Assembly (NCBI GenBank): GCA_044358835.1
Contig: JBIKNF010000002.1
Coordinates: 1-64,000, forward strand
DNA length: 64,000 nucleotides
Origin: JAJTHC01 sp044358835
GTDB taxonomy: Bacteria > Cyanobacteriota > Vampirovibrionia > Vampirovibrionales > JAJTHC01
Reading direction: 5' to 3'
The position numbers and the translations under genes are program-made. Shown here in pieces: positions 17,528 through 25,783 of this stretch (positions are counted from its first letter, which is position 1; every line of letters begins with the position of its first letter). The notes under the pieces were generated by a model that did no database searches, was not told the origin of the DNA, and saw only the letters and a list, made by a program, of their open reading frames with translations.

Positions 17528-19080
17528 CCCACACGCCCTTTCAGTCCTTGACGCGAAGCGTCGGGGTGGTGTTGAGTGCTTGGGTCCTTTTAGGACCGAT
17601 GGCGCTTGCTCAGCCCGATTTAAATGAACAGTACCCCCCTCTTCAGCCGACGCCTTTAATCAAACCTGCCCCTTCCCCTAGTCTCGCGCCCCCTGTTCCA
17701 GAAGAAAACGCGATGGAGCCGTTGCACCCTCTCAATAAAGTGGTGCCCACGTATTTGACCCCCGAATTTTTGGTTTCCACCACGTGGTGGGACGCTTACG
17801 GTCGGGATGATTTACGGGCCTTTGTCATTACCGCGTTGCTGAATAATTTGGAACTGCGAGCCAAAGAATTTGATTTAAAAGCCCAACAGCAAGCCCTTCG
17901 CAAGCAATTTGCCCAAGAACTGCCCACCCTAAGCCTAGGCGCCAGCTGGATTAAGCAAAAAAATTCTAAAAACCTGATTTCCCCGCGTGCGTCGCAATTT
18001 AGTTCAGGCGGGGCCAACGTCTTTTCCCCCGGTTCGACGTTTAACATTTACAATTTGCCTTTAACCTTAAACTATGAAGTGGACTGGCTGGGTAAAAATC
18101 ACTTGCAAACTCAGGCCCTGCGCTTGCGTTATGAAGCTGAAGCCCTTAAGTTACGAGACATGGAATTGGCACTGGCTGAACATGCCGTTAATACAGCGAT
18201 TCAATCCATTGGAACAGAAAGTCGTTTAGAATTAAGCCGTCAACGCTTGACGGTGCTTGAAGAATGGGAACATCTTCAACGGGAAAATTACCAAGCAGGC
18301 CTTGAATCGAAAGACAATTTACTGCTTCGTAAGCAAGCGCTTGAAACGCTTAAAACGTCGATTACGGCCTTAAAAAATGATGCGGGCGTGTTGGAACATG
18401 AGGCGTCTTACTTGGCAGGCCAGCCGGTGAATGCCTTTGTGTGGAAGGATCCAAGCCTTGCCTCTACCGAATACCTCCGTCGCGTGGATTTAGCGCCCTT
18501 TTTGGCGTGGACGTCCATTGAGTCGGATCGTCTCTTACACCGCCCTGATGTGGCCATGAGTGAGCTACAGCTCCAAGCTGCGGGGGTGGATGTTAAGGTG
18601 GCTCGGCGAATATTTTTACCTAGTTTTACGCTGAGCGCTCAAGCCGGTTTGGCTTCAACAAAACTGAGCAACTGGTTTTCTTGGGACAGTCTCTTGGCGT
18701 CCGTTGGGGCGTCTTTGGCGCAACAATTATTTGCTGGGGGAGCCATTAAAGCCAACCTTAAACAGCAAAAAGCGATCTATGAATCGCTGGGGCGCTTGTA
18801 TCAAAATCAACTGCTTTTGGCGGGTCGTAATGCTGAAAATGCGTTCATTGACTTAAAACAGCGTTTGGAAGCGGCGACACTGGCAGAATCTCAAGAGCAG
18901 ATCGCTGAAGAACAGTACGTGCTGAGTCAAGTGCGATATAAGGCTGGGGTGACGTCGTATATTTTAACCTTAAGTCAGCAAGATGCCTTATTGCAAAAGC
19001 GTCTGGCAACCGTTACGGCTCGGCAGGATGCCCTGATGGCGTGGAACCACCTTCAACGAGAACTAGGCGGAGGTTTTTAA
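17524..19080 (+). CDS. TolC-family outer-membrane efflux protein
   Basis: This is the outer-membrane channel of the exporter. The 518-residue protein has an N-terminal signal peptide ending near ALAQ (about residue 30), then a Pro-rich linker and two OEP repeats. The second repeat starts at about 330 with the LLHRPDVAMSELQLQAAGVDVK motif typical of NodT/OprM-like proteins. No lipobox cysteine follows the signal, so it is probably not a lipoprotein. It overlaps the membrane-fusion gene by four bases (ATGA), which points to coupled translation and one tripartite complex. It also shows that the cell has an outer membrane. Confidence 0.92.
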   Translation: MTHTPFQSLTRSVGVVLSAWVLLGPMALAQPDLNEQYPPLQPTPLIKPAPSPSLAPPVPEENAMEPLHPLNKVVPTYLTPEFLVSTTWWDAYGRDDLRAFVITALLNNLELRAKEFDLKAQQQALRKQFAQELPTLSLGASWIKQKNSKNLISPRASQFSSGGANVFSPGSTFNIYNLPLTLNYEVDWLGKNHLQTQALRLRYEAEALKLRDMELALAEHAVNTAIQSIGTESRLELSRQRLTVLEEWEHLQRENYQAGLESKDNLLLRKQALETLKTSITALKNDAGVLEHEASYLAGQPVNAFVWKDPSLASTEYLRRVDLAPFLAWTSIESDRLLHRPDVAMSELQLQAAGVDVKVARRIFLPSFTLSAQAGLASTKLSNWFSWDSLLASVGASLAQQLFAGGAIKANLKQQKAIYESLGRLYQNQLLLAGRNAENAFIDLKQRLEAATLAESQEQIAEEQYVLSQVRYKAGVTSYILTLSQQDALLQKRLATVTARQDALMAWNHLQRELGGGF

Positions 19081-19088
19081 GTCAGCGC

Positions 19089-19742
19089 ATGACGTTTATT
19101 GAAACGACCCTTCAGCACCTGTTTCAAAAGCAAATCCCTGTTATACGCGCTTCTTCATTGAGTGACGCGCTTTGGACGGCGGAACAACTGCTTGAAACCC
19201 ACTTCACGTGCGTTGAATTCACCTTCACCACCCCACAGATTAGCGCTTTCTTCAACGCCCCTCGCCCCCACTGGATTCCTCCCCATGTCCTTATTGGGCT
19301 AGGCACTTTAACAACCCCCTTGCAGGTTGAAACCGTGCTTGAAATGCCGTTTCCTCCGGATTTTGTGGCCAGCCCTGGGTTGTTGGAAGAAGCCCCCTTA
19401 AGGCAAGCCATTAAAGGCTTTAAGGAGAGAGATATTTTATATATGGCGGGTGTTGCCACACCTTCTGAATTGATGCACGCCTTGGCCTTAGGCGTTGAAG
19501 CCGTCAAATGGTTCCCGGCCGAACCGCTTGGGGGTTCAAGTACCCTTAAAACCATGAAAGCCCCCTTCCCTGAAGCCAAACTAATGCCCTTTGGAGGGGT
19601 GCATCCTTCCCAAGTCACCCGCTATTTGGAAGCTGGCGCGTGGGCCGTTGGAATGGGCACTTGCCTGATGCCAAGCCCCGAGCAGTTAAAGGCGCGTGAT
19701 TCTTCTGGCTTTCAGCGGGATTTAAAGGCTTTTCTTGCTTGA
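19089..19742 (+). CDS. eda: KDPG/KHG aldolase family protein
   Basis: This is a class I aldolase of the Eda family, which cleaves 2-keto-3-deoxy-6-phosphogluconate or 4-hydroxy-2-oxoglutarate. The Schiff-base lysine is Lys140 in VKWFPAE. Also present are the VEFTF strand with the catalytic Glu, LIGLGTL, VASPGL and FGGVHPSQV. The arginine that follows the catalytic Glu strand in E. coli Eda (LRT) appears as Thr here, so substrate preference may differ. I chose the ATG at 19089; a frame start at 19041 would overlap tolC. It begins 8 bases after the tolC stop and is likely co-transcribed with the exporter, an unexplained pairing. Confidence 0.8.
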   Translation: MTFIETTLQHLFQKQIPVIRASSLSDALWTAEQLLETHFTCVEFTFTTPQISAFFNAPRPHWIPPHVLIGLGTLTTPLQVETVLEMPFPPDFVASPGLLEEAPLRQAIKGFKERDILYMAGVATPSELMHALALGVEAVKWFPAEPLGGSSTLKTMKAPFPEAKLMPFGGVHPSQVTRYLEAGAWAVGMGTCLMPSPEQLKARDSSGFQRDLKAFLA

Positions 19743-19876
19743 CGAAGCTTCCATAAACTTTATGTGGGCGTTCAATGTTTCACGATGTGCGACGCGTTCT
19801 TGAATCGTCTCCTCTACATGGGGGAATTTCGTTCAAAATAAGGCGCACCTGATGCTCTATTTGTTAAAGTAATAGT

Positions 19877-20043
19877 GTTGGAGGTGCTACTTAGGTAGCC
19901 CCTTATAAGGAAAAAGCGTCGTTTACTTACACCCCCTTGTAAGTGCGATGCCCCGCGTTCATGCCTTATTACAGCAAACCAAGTTGAACGCTTTAGTGTG
20001 ATTGCAGAGAGAGGGATGCCTTAAAACAACATCCCCTTTTTTT
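19877..20043 (+). ncRNA. Candidate structured non-coding RNA
   Basis: Between the aldolase stop (19742) and the next gene (20100) no protein is encoded, but a terminator ends at 20043. Upstream of it are a GCTAC/GTAGC hairpin (19886-19899), a 10-bp perfect palindrome (19901-19910), a 7-bp long-range pairing AAAGCGT/ACGCTTT (19913-19919 with 19988-19994) and an enclosed ACTTAC/GTAAGT hairpin (19925-19944). A weak extended -10 (TGTTAAAGT, 19862-19870) gives the tentative 5' end. The size suits a 6S-like or regulatory RNA, but no conserved family element was recognised; tmRNA, RNase P RNA and SRP RNA signatures are absent. Confidence 0.5.
20013..20043 (+). terminator. Intrinsic terminator of the candidate RNA
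   Basis: The stem GGGATG/CATCCC (20013-20018 with 20030-20035) has an 11-base loop, then one C and seven T residues (20037-20043). The nearest upstream stop codon is 270 bases away, so it more likely ends a separate RNA than the aldolase transcript. Confidence 0.7.
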
Positions 20044-20087
20044 CTGTTTGATTTTTCCGTCGCTGGTTTTTTTTATGGGCTTTAGGG

Positions 20088-20093
20088 TACAAT
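20088..20093 (+). promoter_or_regulatory. -10 element placed for a leaderless transcript
   Basis: TACAAT ends six bases before the ATG at 20100, so the usual start point falls on the A of the start codon. The -35 region is poor. No Shine-Dalgarno sequence precedes the ATG, which agrees with leaderless initiation. If another promoter further upstream is used, the leader would run through the terminator at 20013-20043. Confidence 0.45.
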
Positions 20094-20099
20094 AAAAAA

Positions 20100-21470
20100 A
20101 TGATGGATTCACACACACACACGACTTCCCTTACTTCGCTGGCAGCCCCCGTGCTTATTGTTGGCGCAGGGCTTGCGGGCTTATCCTGTGCCAATACCTT
20201 ACAACGTCACGGCCTTGCCTTTATACTGATTGAAGCCGATTCTTCTGTTGGCGGGCGCATGCATAGCGATACGCATCACGGGTTTATTTTGGATCGCGGC
20301 TTTCAAGCGTTTAACACCGCTTATGAAGAAGCTCGCCATTTTTTAGATTTCAAAGCACTGAACTTGCAAGCCTTCTACGCAGGAGCCGTCATCCGCCACA
20401 ACGGAGCCTTTCACCAAGTTGGCGACCCCTTTCGAGACTTCCGCCAATTATTTACAGGACTTTTTTCACCCATCGGCACTGTGAAGGACAAGCTACTTAC
20501 CTTGAAATTGTCCCTTTACGCCAAAGGCTTAGACGAATCCGCTATTTTCCAAACGCCCGAACAAACGACGCTCGATTTTTTACAACATTACGGCTTTAGC
20601 GAAACCTATATTCAACAGTTTTTTAAGCCGTTTTACGGTGGCGTTTTTTTAGAAAGTACACTAAGCACCAGTGTGCGTAAGTTTTTGTACACGTTTAAGT
20701 GTTTCGCGCGTGGGCAGGTCGTGGTTCCGCGTATGGGAATGCAAGCCATCCCTCAGCAATTGCTCGAATCGCTTTCCCCTGAACAAGTCTGGCTGAACCA
20801 ACGGGTGCAATCACTGGGCCCCTATGACCCTCAAAATCCTTCACCGCGAACCTTAACACTGGCCGATGGCACCGACGTTCAGGGGAGCTTTGTGGTATTG
20901 GCGACCCCCTTGGCCGAAACCTTTCGCCTGTTGAATGAAACCTTTGACGTCCCGCAACACGCTACCAAAAATCTCTATTTTTCCTTTGAAGGCCCATTGC
21001 CTCAGCATGTGGTGGGTTCAGCCTTGTATTTAAATGGCGAAGCTTCAGGATGCATTGAACACCTCTGCTTTATTTCAGCCGTTTCGCCCGAATACGCCCC
21101 AACAGGCAAGCAGTTGGTGAGCGTGACGCTGAAAGACACCGCCCTTCAACAAAGCAACGCTTCCCTTGAAGTGGAGGTTCGCCGTCAGCTTCACGACTGG
21201 TTTGGGGCATGCACGGCCTATTGGCAGAAAGAAGCCGAGTACGTGATTCCACACGCCTTGCCCGCTTCGACTGTGTTTTACGGTACAGAAGCCCCCGCCT
21301 TGCAAGACGCCATCCACGCTTTACAGCACCAGTGGAACATTCAACTCGCAAGCGATGCACTCGATTCAGGCTCTATCAACGGGGCTTTGCGTTCAGGTCG
21401 TTTGGCCGCCTTACACGTTTTAAAACAACTTAACCTTTGCCCCACAACCCTTAAGGAAACTTCCCCATGA
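20100..21470 (+). CDS. FAD-dependent amine-oxidase-fold oxidoreductase
   Basis: This 456-residue flavoprotein has the N-terminal dinucleotide-binding motif VLIVGAGLAGLSCA (about residues 18-31), then IEADSSVGGRMHSD and LDRGFQAFN. A C-terminal FAD-binding segment is at SGSINGALRSGRLAA. The family includes protoporphyrinogen oxidases, phytoene desaturases and amine oxidases; the substrate cannot be fixed from sequence. Co-location with cbiX and hemB hints at tetrapyrrole metabolism but proves nothing. It is first in a tightly packed operon: the next ATG overlaps its stop by four bases. Confidence 0.8.
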   Translation: MMDSHTHTTSLTSLAAPVLIVGAGLAGLSCANTLQRHGLAFILIEADSSVGGRMHSDTHHGFILDRGFQAFNTAYEEARHFLDFKALNLQAFYAGAVIRHNGAFHQVGDPFRDFRQLFTGLFSPIGTVKDKLLTLKLSLYAKGLDESAIFQTPEQTTLDFLQHYGFSETYIQQFFKPFYGGVFLESTLSTSVRKFLYTFKCFARGQVVVPRMGMQAIPQQLLESLSPEQVWLNQRVQSLGPYDPQNPSPRTLTLADGTDVQGSFVVLATPLAETFRLLNETFDVPQHATKNLYFSFEGPLPQHVVGSALYLNGEASGCIEHLCFISAVSPEYAPTGKQLVSVTLKDTALQQSNASLEVEVRRQLHDWFGACTAYWQKEAEYVIPHALPASTVFYGTEAPALQDAIHALQHQWNIQLASDALDSGSINGALRSGRLAALHVLKQLNLCPTTLKETSP

Positions 21471-21976
21471 CCCTATGGAATAGTCTATGGTCTTCACTAA
21501 CAGCCCCCTTACCTCCGACACAAGTCACGTTTGTCGCCTTGTTGATTCAAACCTTTTGCACCTTTGCCATGACGGGTTTGATTTGGCTGATTCAAGGGGT
21601 GCATTACCCGCTTTTGGCGAAAATTGGGCCAAGCGAATTCACAGAATACGTGCATTTGCATGCCCGAAACATTACCTACATTGTGGGCCCTTTAATGATG
21701 ATTGAAGTGATGACGGCCTTGGCGTGCCTTTATTGGGCGAAATCGCTCGGTGTGCCTGCCTGGGTGTTGTGGGCGGGTTTAGCCCTGTTGTTTGTGATTT
21801 GGGCCGCCACCGCCTTTCTTTCTGTTCCCTGCCATGACGCCCTTTCACGAGGCTACGACTTAAGCGTGATTCATCGATTGGTCGAAACCAACTGGGTTCG
21901 CACCGTGGCCTGGACGATCCGCAGTGGGCTTTTATTGTGGACGCTTTGGCTGTTGTTGAGTAAGAAGGTGGTGTAA
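21467..21976 (+). CDS. Small four-helix membrane protein
   Basis: This 169-residue integral membrane protein has hydrophobic segments at about residues 20-45, 68-88, 95-118 and 145-163. Conserved-looking polar positions lie between helices: GVHYPL, CHDALSRGYD and ETNWVRTVAWTIRS. These resemble uncharacterised membrane proteins found beside oxidoreductases, but I could not name a family; it is not HemJ by motif. It is translationally coupled to the flavoprotein (ATGA overlap) and followed 2 bases later by cbiX, so a joint role with the flavoprotein is likely. Confidence 0.75.
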   Translation: MTLWNSLWSSLTAPLPPTQVTFVALLIQTFCTFAMTGLIWLIQGVHYPLLAKIGPSEFTEYVHLHARNITYIVGPLMMIEVMTALACLYWAKSLGVPAWVLWAGLALLFVIWAATAFLSVPCHDALSRGYDLSVIHRLVETNWVRTVAWTIRSGLLLWTLWLLLSKKVV

Positions 21977-21978
21977 TA

Positions 21979-22350
21979 ATGAGTTCAAACACCTTTACCC
22001 TGCTTGTCGCTCACGGCAGTCGAGACGAACGCTGGAAGCAACCCTTTCAAGCCCTCATCCAACGGATTAAACGTACGTCTCCCCATGCGTTGGTTGACCT
22101 GTGCTACATGGAAATGACCACCCCCACCGCCGATGAGGTCCTTGCCACGCTCGACGTTTCACACTTGACGCATCTTCAGATTTTACCGATTTTTATGGCG
22201 GCAGGCGCCCATGTGGCTCACGAAATCGAAGAGATGAAGCTTTCGATTGCCCAACGCTTTCCGCACTTAAGCGTGGAAGTGTTGCCTCCGATCGGTGAGC
22301 ACCCGCTGGTGCAAGACGCTTTTCAAGATATTATTTTAAAAACCCTTTAA
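21979..22350 (+). CDS. cbiX: Sirohydrochlorin chelatase-like protein, short CbiX type
   Basis: This is a single-domain (123-residue) chelatase of the CbiX-S/SirB class, which inserts Co or Fe into sirohydrochlorin. The metal-binding histidines are in LLVAHGSRDER near the N-terminus and FMAAGAHVAHEIEEM near residue 78. Long CbiX proteins have two such domains; this form works as a dimer. It sits between the small membrane protein and hemB, both on the plus strand, consistent with a tetrapyrrole gene cluster. Confidence 0.88.
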   Translation: MSSNTFTLLVAHGSRDERWKQPFQALIQRIKRTSPHALVDLCYMEMTTPTADEVLATLDVSHLTHLQILPIFMAAGAHVAHEIEEMKLSIAQRFPHLSVEVLPPIGEHPLVQDAFQDIILKTL

Positions 22351-22362
22351 AAAGGAAAGCCC

Positions 22363-23352
22363 ATGTTTACTGGTATGTACCCCCTTGCTCGTAATCGTCG
22401 TATGCGGTCAGACGCGTGGAGCCGTGCGCTTATTCAAGAAACGCAACTCCTGCCCCAAAACCTCATTCAACCGCTCTTTATCATTGAAGGGTTTCAACAA
22501 CGCGTTGATATACCCAGTTTGCCTACAGTACAGCGTTATAGTGTGGATTGCGCTGTAGAAGTGGCCAAAGAAGCCGAAGCCCTAGGTATTCCCTGTGTGG
22601 CCTTGTTTGCTTGTGTGGAAGATTCGCTTAAATCAGAAGACGCCCAAGAAGCGTGGAACTCCAACAGCCTTGCCTGCCGAGCTATTCACGCCATTAAGCA
22701 AGCCTGCCCCAACTTGGGCATTATGGTGGATGTCGCCCTGGATCTTTACACCACCCATGGCCACGACGGCCTACTGGTGAATCACACCATTCATAACGAT
22801 AAAACCATTCAAGCCCTGATTAAACAAGGCCTGAACTACGCGCACGCAGGGGCAGATGCCCTAGGCCCTTCTGATATGATGGACGGTCGCATTCGGGGCT
22901 TGCGTGAAGCCCTTGAACACGCGCATTTTCACGACACTAAACTCTTTGCGTATACGGCGAAATACGCCTCCGCCCTGTATGGCCCGTTTCGAGAGGCAGT
23001 GGGCTCTTCGAGTCACTTGGGGGGGGCTTCTAAGCTCACTTACCAGCAGGATCCCGCCAATTTGCAAGAAGCCTTACGCGAAGCTCAGCAAGATATTCAA
23101 GAAGGCGCAGACATGCTGATGGTGAAACCGGGTACTTTTTACTTGGATGTGATTCAACTCTTGAAGCAAACGACTCAAATGCCCTTGCTCGCTTACCACG
23201 TCAGTGGTGAATATGCGATGATTCAAGCCGCCCACCAACTCGGTTACCTAGATGGTAAACGGGTGTTGTTCGAAGCGTTGTTGGCCTTAAAGCGCGCGGG
23301 GTGTAATGGAATTTTGACTTATGGGGCCATTGAAGTCGCAAAGGAACTTTAA
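22363..23352 (+). CDS. hemB: Porphobilinogen synthase (delta-aminolevulinic acid dehydratase)
   Basis: HemB condenses two 5-aminolevulinate molecules into porphobilinogen for heme and related tetrapyrroles. The two active-site lysines are Lys200 (TAKYASALYGPFREA) and Lys255 (MLMVKPGTFYLD). The metal-binding segment near residues 122-137 reads DVALDLYTTHGHDG, the aspartate-rich type seen in plants and cyanobacteria, rather than the cysteine-rich zinc type. The 329-residue length is normal. An AAAGGA site precedes the ATG, 12 bases after cbiX. Confidence 0.97.
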   Translation: MFTGMYPLARNRRMRSDAWSRALIQETQLLPQNLIQPLFIIEGFQQRVDIPSLPTVQRYSVDCAVEVAKEAEALGIPCVALFACVEDSLKSEDAQEAWNSNSLACRAIHAIKQACPNLGIMVDVALDLYTTHGHDGLLVNHTIHNDKTIQALIKQGLNYAHAGADALGPSDMMDGRIRGLREALEHAHFHDTKLFAYTAKYASALYGPFREAVGSSSHLGGASKLTYQQDPANLQEALREAQQDIQEGADMLMVKPGTFYLDVIQLLKQTTQMPLLAYHVSGEYAMIQAAHQLGYLDGKRVLFEALLALKRAGCNGILTYGAIEVAKEL

Positions 23353-23354
23353 GC

Positions 23355-24077
23355 ATGCAAGCCGTCTTGCCCGAAGCGTTCATCGAACGGATTAAGCCCT
23401 ATATACTGGATGCAGAACTCGACTTATATGAAGCGTATTCGGTTACTTCAACCAATGATTGGGCGTGGGAACATTATGAACAGGCCCAAAAGTATCAGGT
23501 GGTACGACCCAGCTTATTTTTGGCTGAAACGCAAGAAAACGGCCGCGGCACACTCGGCCGCAAATGGCATTCCCCAGCGGGCAGTGGCATTTACGGTTCA
23601 ATTTTGTTTCCTGTTCATCATAAATCATTTTCCACACGTCGTGTAGCCCATGGTTTTGTGCCGATGTATACCAGTATAGCGGGCCTTGCCACTTGGATTG
23701 TGTTGACGTCTATTTACCCGAGCCTAAGCCCTATTTTACGGATTAGAGGGGTGAACGATCTGTATGCGAAACACGCCAAGGTGGGGGGGGTTTTGGTCGA
23801 GACTCGGATGTCTGCTGAAGGGGTGTTGAAAGCCGTCGTTACCGGGGTTGGTATTAATTTACATGAAAGTCCTGATTTAAAAATTGTGGACGAACGTCAT
23901 TGCCCTATGAGTATTGAAGCATTGTTACCCCCCGATGAGAGAGAAAATATGATGAGCCGTAAGCAAACGGCGTATTTGATAGGTAAATGTGTGGTGGGCC
24001 TATGCCAAATGTTGAATGAAGGATTAATGCTAGAGTATGAAAGCGTTATAGAATGTATTCGAACAACGGGGTTTTAA
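23355..24077 (+). CDS. birA: Biotin--protein ligase (BirA-type, catalytic domain)
   Basis: This enzyme attaches biotin to acyl carrier domains such as AccB. The 240-residue protein lacks an N-terminal HTH domain, so it is a monofunctional ligase. The adenylate-binding GRGTLGRKWHSPAGSGIYGS motif is at about residues 62-81, STNDWAWE near 33, and the lysine-containing KVGGVLVETR segment near 136-145. The usual KWPND core reads RGVND here (about 126-130), losing the conserved Trp. The gene starts 2 bases after the hemB stop. The 259 bases that follow (24078-24336) hold no gene I can support. Confidence 0.88.
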   Translation: MQAVLPEAFIERIKPYILDAELDLYEAYSVTSTNDWAWEHYEQAQKYQVVRPSLFLAETQENGRGTLGRKWHSPAGSGIYGSILFPVHHKSFSTRRVAHGFVPMYTSIAGLATWIVLTSIYPSLSPILRIRGVNDLYAKHAKVGGVLVETRMSAEGVLKAVVTGVGINLHESPDLKIVDERHCPMSIEALLPPDERENMMSRKQTAYLIGKCVVGLCQMLNEGLMLEYESVIECIRTTGF

Positions 24078-24336
24078 AGGCTATTCTGTGTGTCGAAAAT
24101 TAGGCCGTTTTTACTTCAAAAAGCTACTTTGTGAACAAAAAACGTAAAAAAATGCAAAAAAAAGGGTGTATATTCTAGAAGAATAAACACCACCTTTCTA
24201 TCGGGAAAGAGAGAGAGAGAAAAAACAACTTTGTTCTGTTGAACTGTTGACTATGGTTTCGGCACGACCGCGTCGAACTTGCACCAGCCCCTTCAAATGG
24301 ATGATTCCACCTGCTAAAAGTCTTGTGTCTATGCTT

Positions 24337-25737
24337 TTACGCCATGCTGTGTAGGTGATCCATCTGCGGGTGCAGTTCTTGGAGTAGCGCTAAGAGTAAC
24401 TCAAAGGTCTGGCCCCCTTGATCCGTATGCTTGCCTTCAATTTCATCTACAATACCGCCAACATTGGAAGAAGTGGTGTTTCTTGATTGCCGAAGCAGTG
24501 CTGTTACTGCTTGGGTGAGGTTTTTGCGAATACGAACTTGCTTATCGTCTGTGCCTTGTTGATTTAGGGCGTGGTAACCGTCCTTAGCCAAGGTATCTAA
24601 GGCCTCGAATAGTTTGTTGTTTTCGCGGTTGTTTTGCAACTTGTGTGCCATAATCGTCTTGTATTCTTGAATGAACGACTTCCATTCATCGGGCTTAAAA
24701 AGCCGTATGGGGCTGGTGTGGGTTTCACCAGCGTAGTCTTTTTCAACATTAGAAGCGATGTACAAGAATTCGCGCAACGCCCGTTCCGCCTCAAGCTTTC
24801 GAGCGTCCTTGTCCAACCACCCTCGGTAAATCAGCGACTTTATTTTCGGCAAATGCACCAATCGAGACAACAACGCCGTGCCTTCACCCATGGGGTAATT
24901 TGTAGGGTCAACTTTGTGGCGTTCAATGTAGGTTTTCAAAAACTCTTCGCTGATATTCGTTAGGGTTTGCACTTTTTCGTTATGCGTTAACCCACAACGA
25001 CGGTAGTTTTCAATCAACGCCCGCAGGATGCTTTGGGTTTGATGCACGGCTTCGGCATGGGTTTTAAACCCAAACTCCAAGTGAAGATCTGGCTCAAATA
25101 GCTTGTCTTTCGTTGGGTCTCGCATCAATTCGCGCAGCAGGCGCATGACATCAAAGGCCTGTTCGCGTTTATTTTCTGAGGCATGGGCATTACGCATGCG
25201 ATGCCACCCGTTTTTGCCATAATCGTCTTTCAAATAGTTGATAGCGTTCTGAACAAATGCAGTCCCCCCTTCCGCCGTCATTTTTCGAGACAATTGACGA
25301 TATTTTTTGCGACTGGTGGCATGCCCCAGCCCCTGCGCCCAAAGAATAGAAATGGCGTTTTGATCGTCCTTAAACGGTTTGGCCAGTGGGTTTTTAATCC
25401 ATTGCCAAACCCTGTCCCACGCGCTGGGGGTGGTTTTCGCGGGTTGACGCGTCAACAACACCCATAACAGCACCAAACCGCTCAGGCCCACGCCTGCTTT
25501 TAGGGCATCGTGGGCGTTTTGATCCTGCGTAAAACCAGGGGGCAATTGAAACGGCCCTACTTGATGCGGTTCTACAGGAACCGCCCCAGCAGACGCCACC
25601 ACTGAAGGGTGCGTATTGATGTAGCGTGCATCTTCAATGCCGGTGTACGGATTGACCATGGCATTGGCGTCCCAACTGGCCTGCTGAAGAGGCATAGGCG
25701 GGTTGCCGTAATAAAAAGGGCTTCCGTAAGCGGACAT
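24337..25737 (-). CDS. Unrecognised single-pass membrane protein with Tyr/Pro/Gly-rich N-terminus
   Basis: I do not recognise this 466-residue protein. The first 75 residues are rich in Tyr, Pro, Gly and Asn. One hydrophobic helix (GVGLSGLVLLWVLL, about residues 87-103) is followed by a 360-residue charged, mostly helical domain (for example KKYRQLSRKMTAEGG and NNRENNKLFEALDTL). There is no cleavable signal peptide, so topology is uncertain. It lies 46 bases downstream of a small gene of the same style (25784-26077), and the two are probably co-transcribed. The AAAGAG element serves as ribosome site. Confidence 0.75.
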   Translation of the reverse strand: MSAYGSPFYYGNPPMPLQQASWDANAMVNPYTGIEDARYINTHPSVVASAGAVPVEPHQVGPFQLPPGFTQDQNAHDALKAGVGLSGLVLLWVLLTRQPAKTTPSAWDRVWQWIKNPLAKPFKDDQNAISILWAQGLGHATSRKKYRQLSRKMTAEGGTAFVQNAINYLKDDYGKNGWHRMRNAHASENKREQAFDVMRLLRELMRDPTKDKLFEPDLHLEFGFKTHAEAVHQTQSILRALIENYRRCGLTHNEKVQTLTNISEEFLKTYIERHKVDPTNYPMGEGTALLSRLVHLPKIKSLIYRGWLDKDARKLEAERALREFLYIASNVEKDYAGETHTSPIRLFKPDEWKSFIQEYKTIMAHKLQNNRENNKLFEALDTLAKDGYHALNQQGTDDKQVRIRKNLTQAVTALLRQSRNTTSSNVGGIVDEIEGKHTDQGGQTFELLLALLQELHPQMDHLHSMA

Positions 25738-25783
25738 GTGTAAACTCTTTCATTGGGTGTTTTAATAAGACAAGATCAAGACC

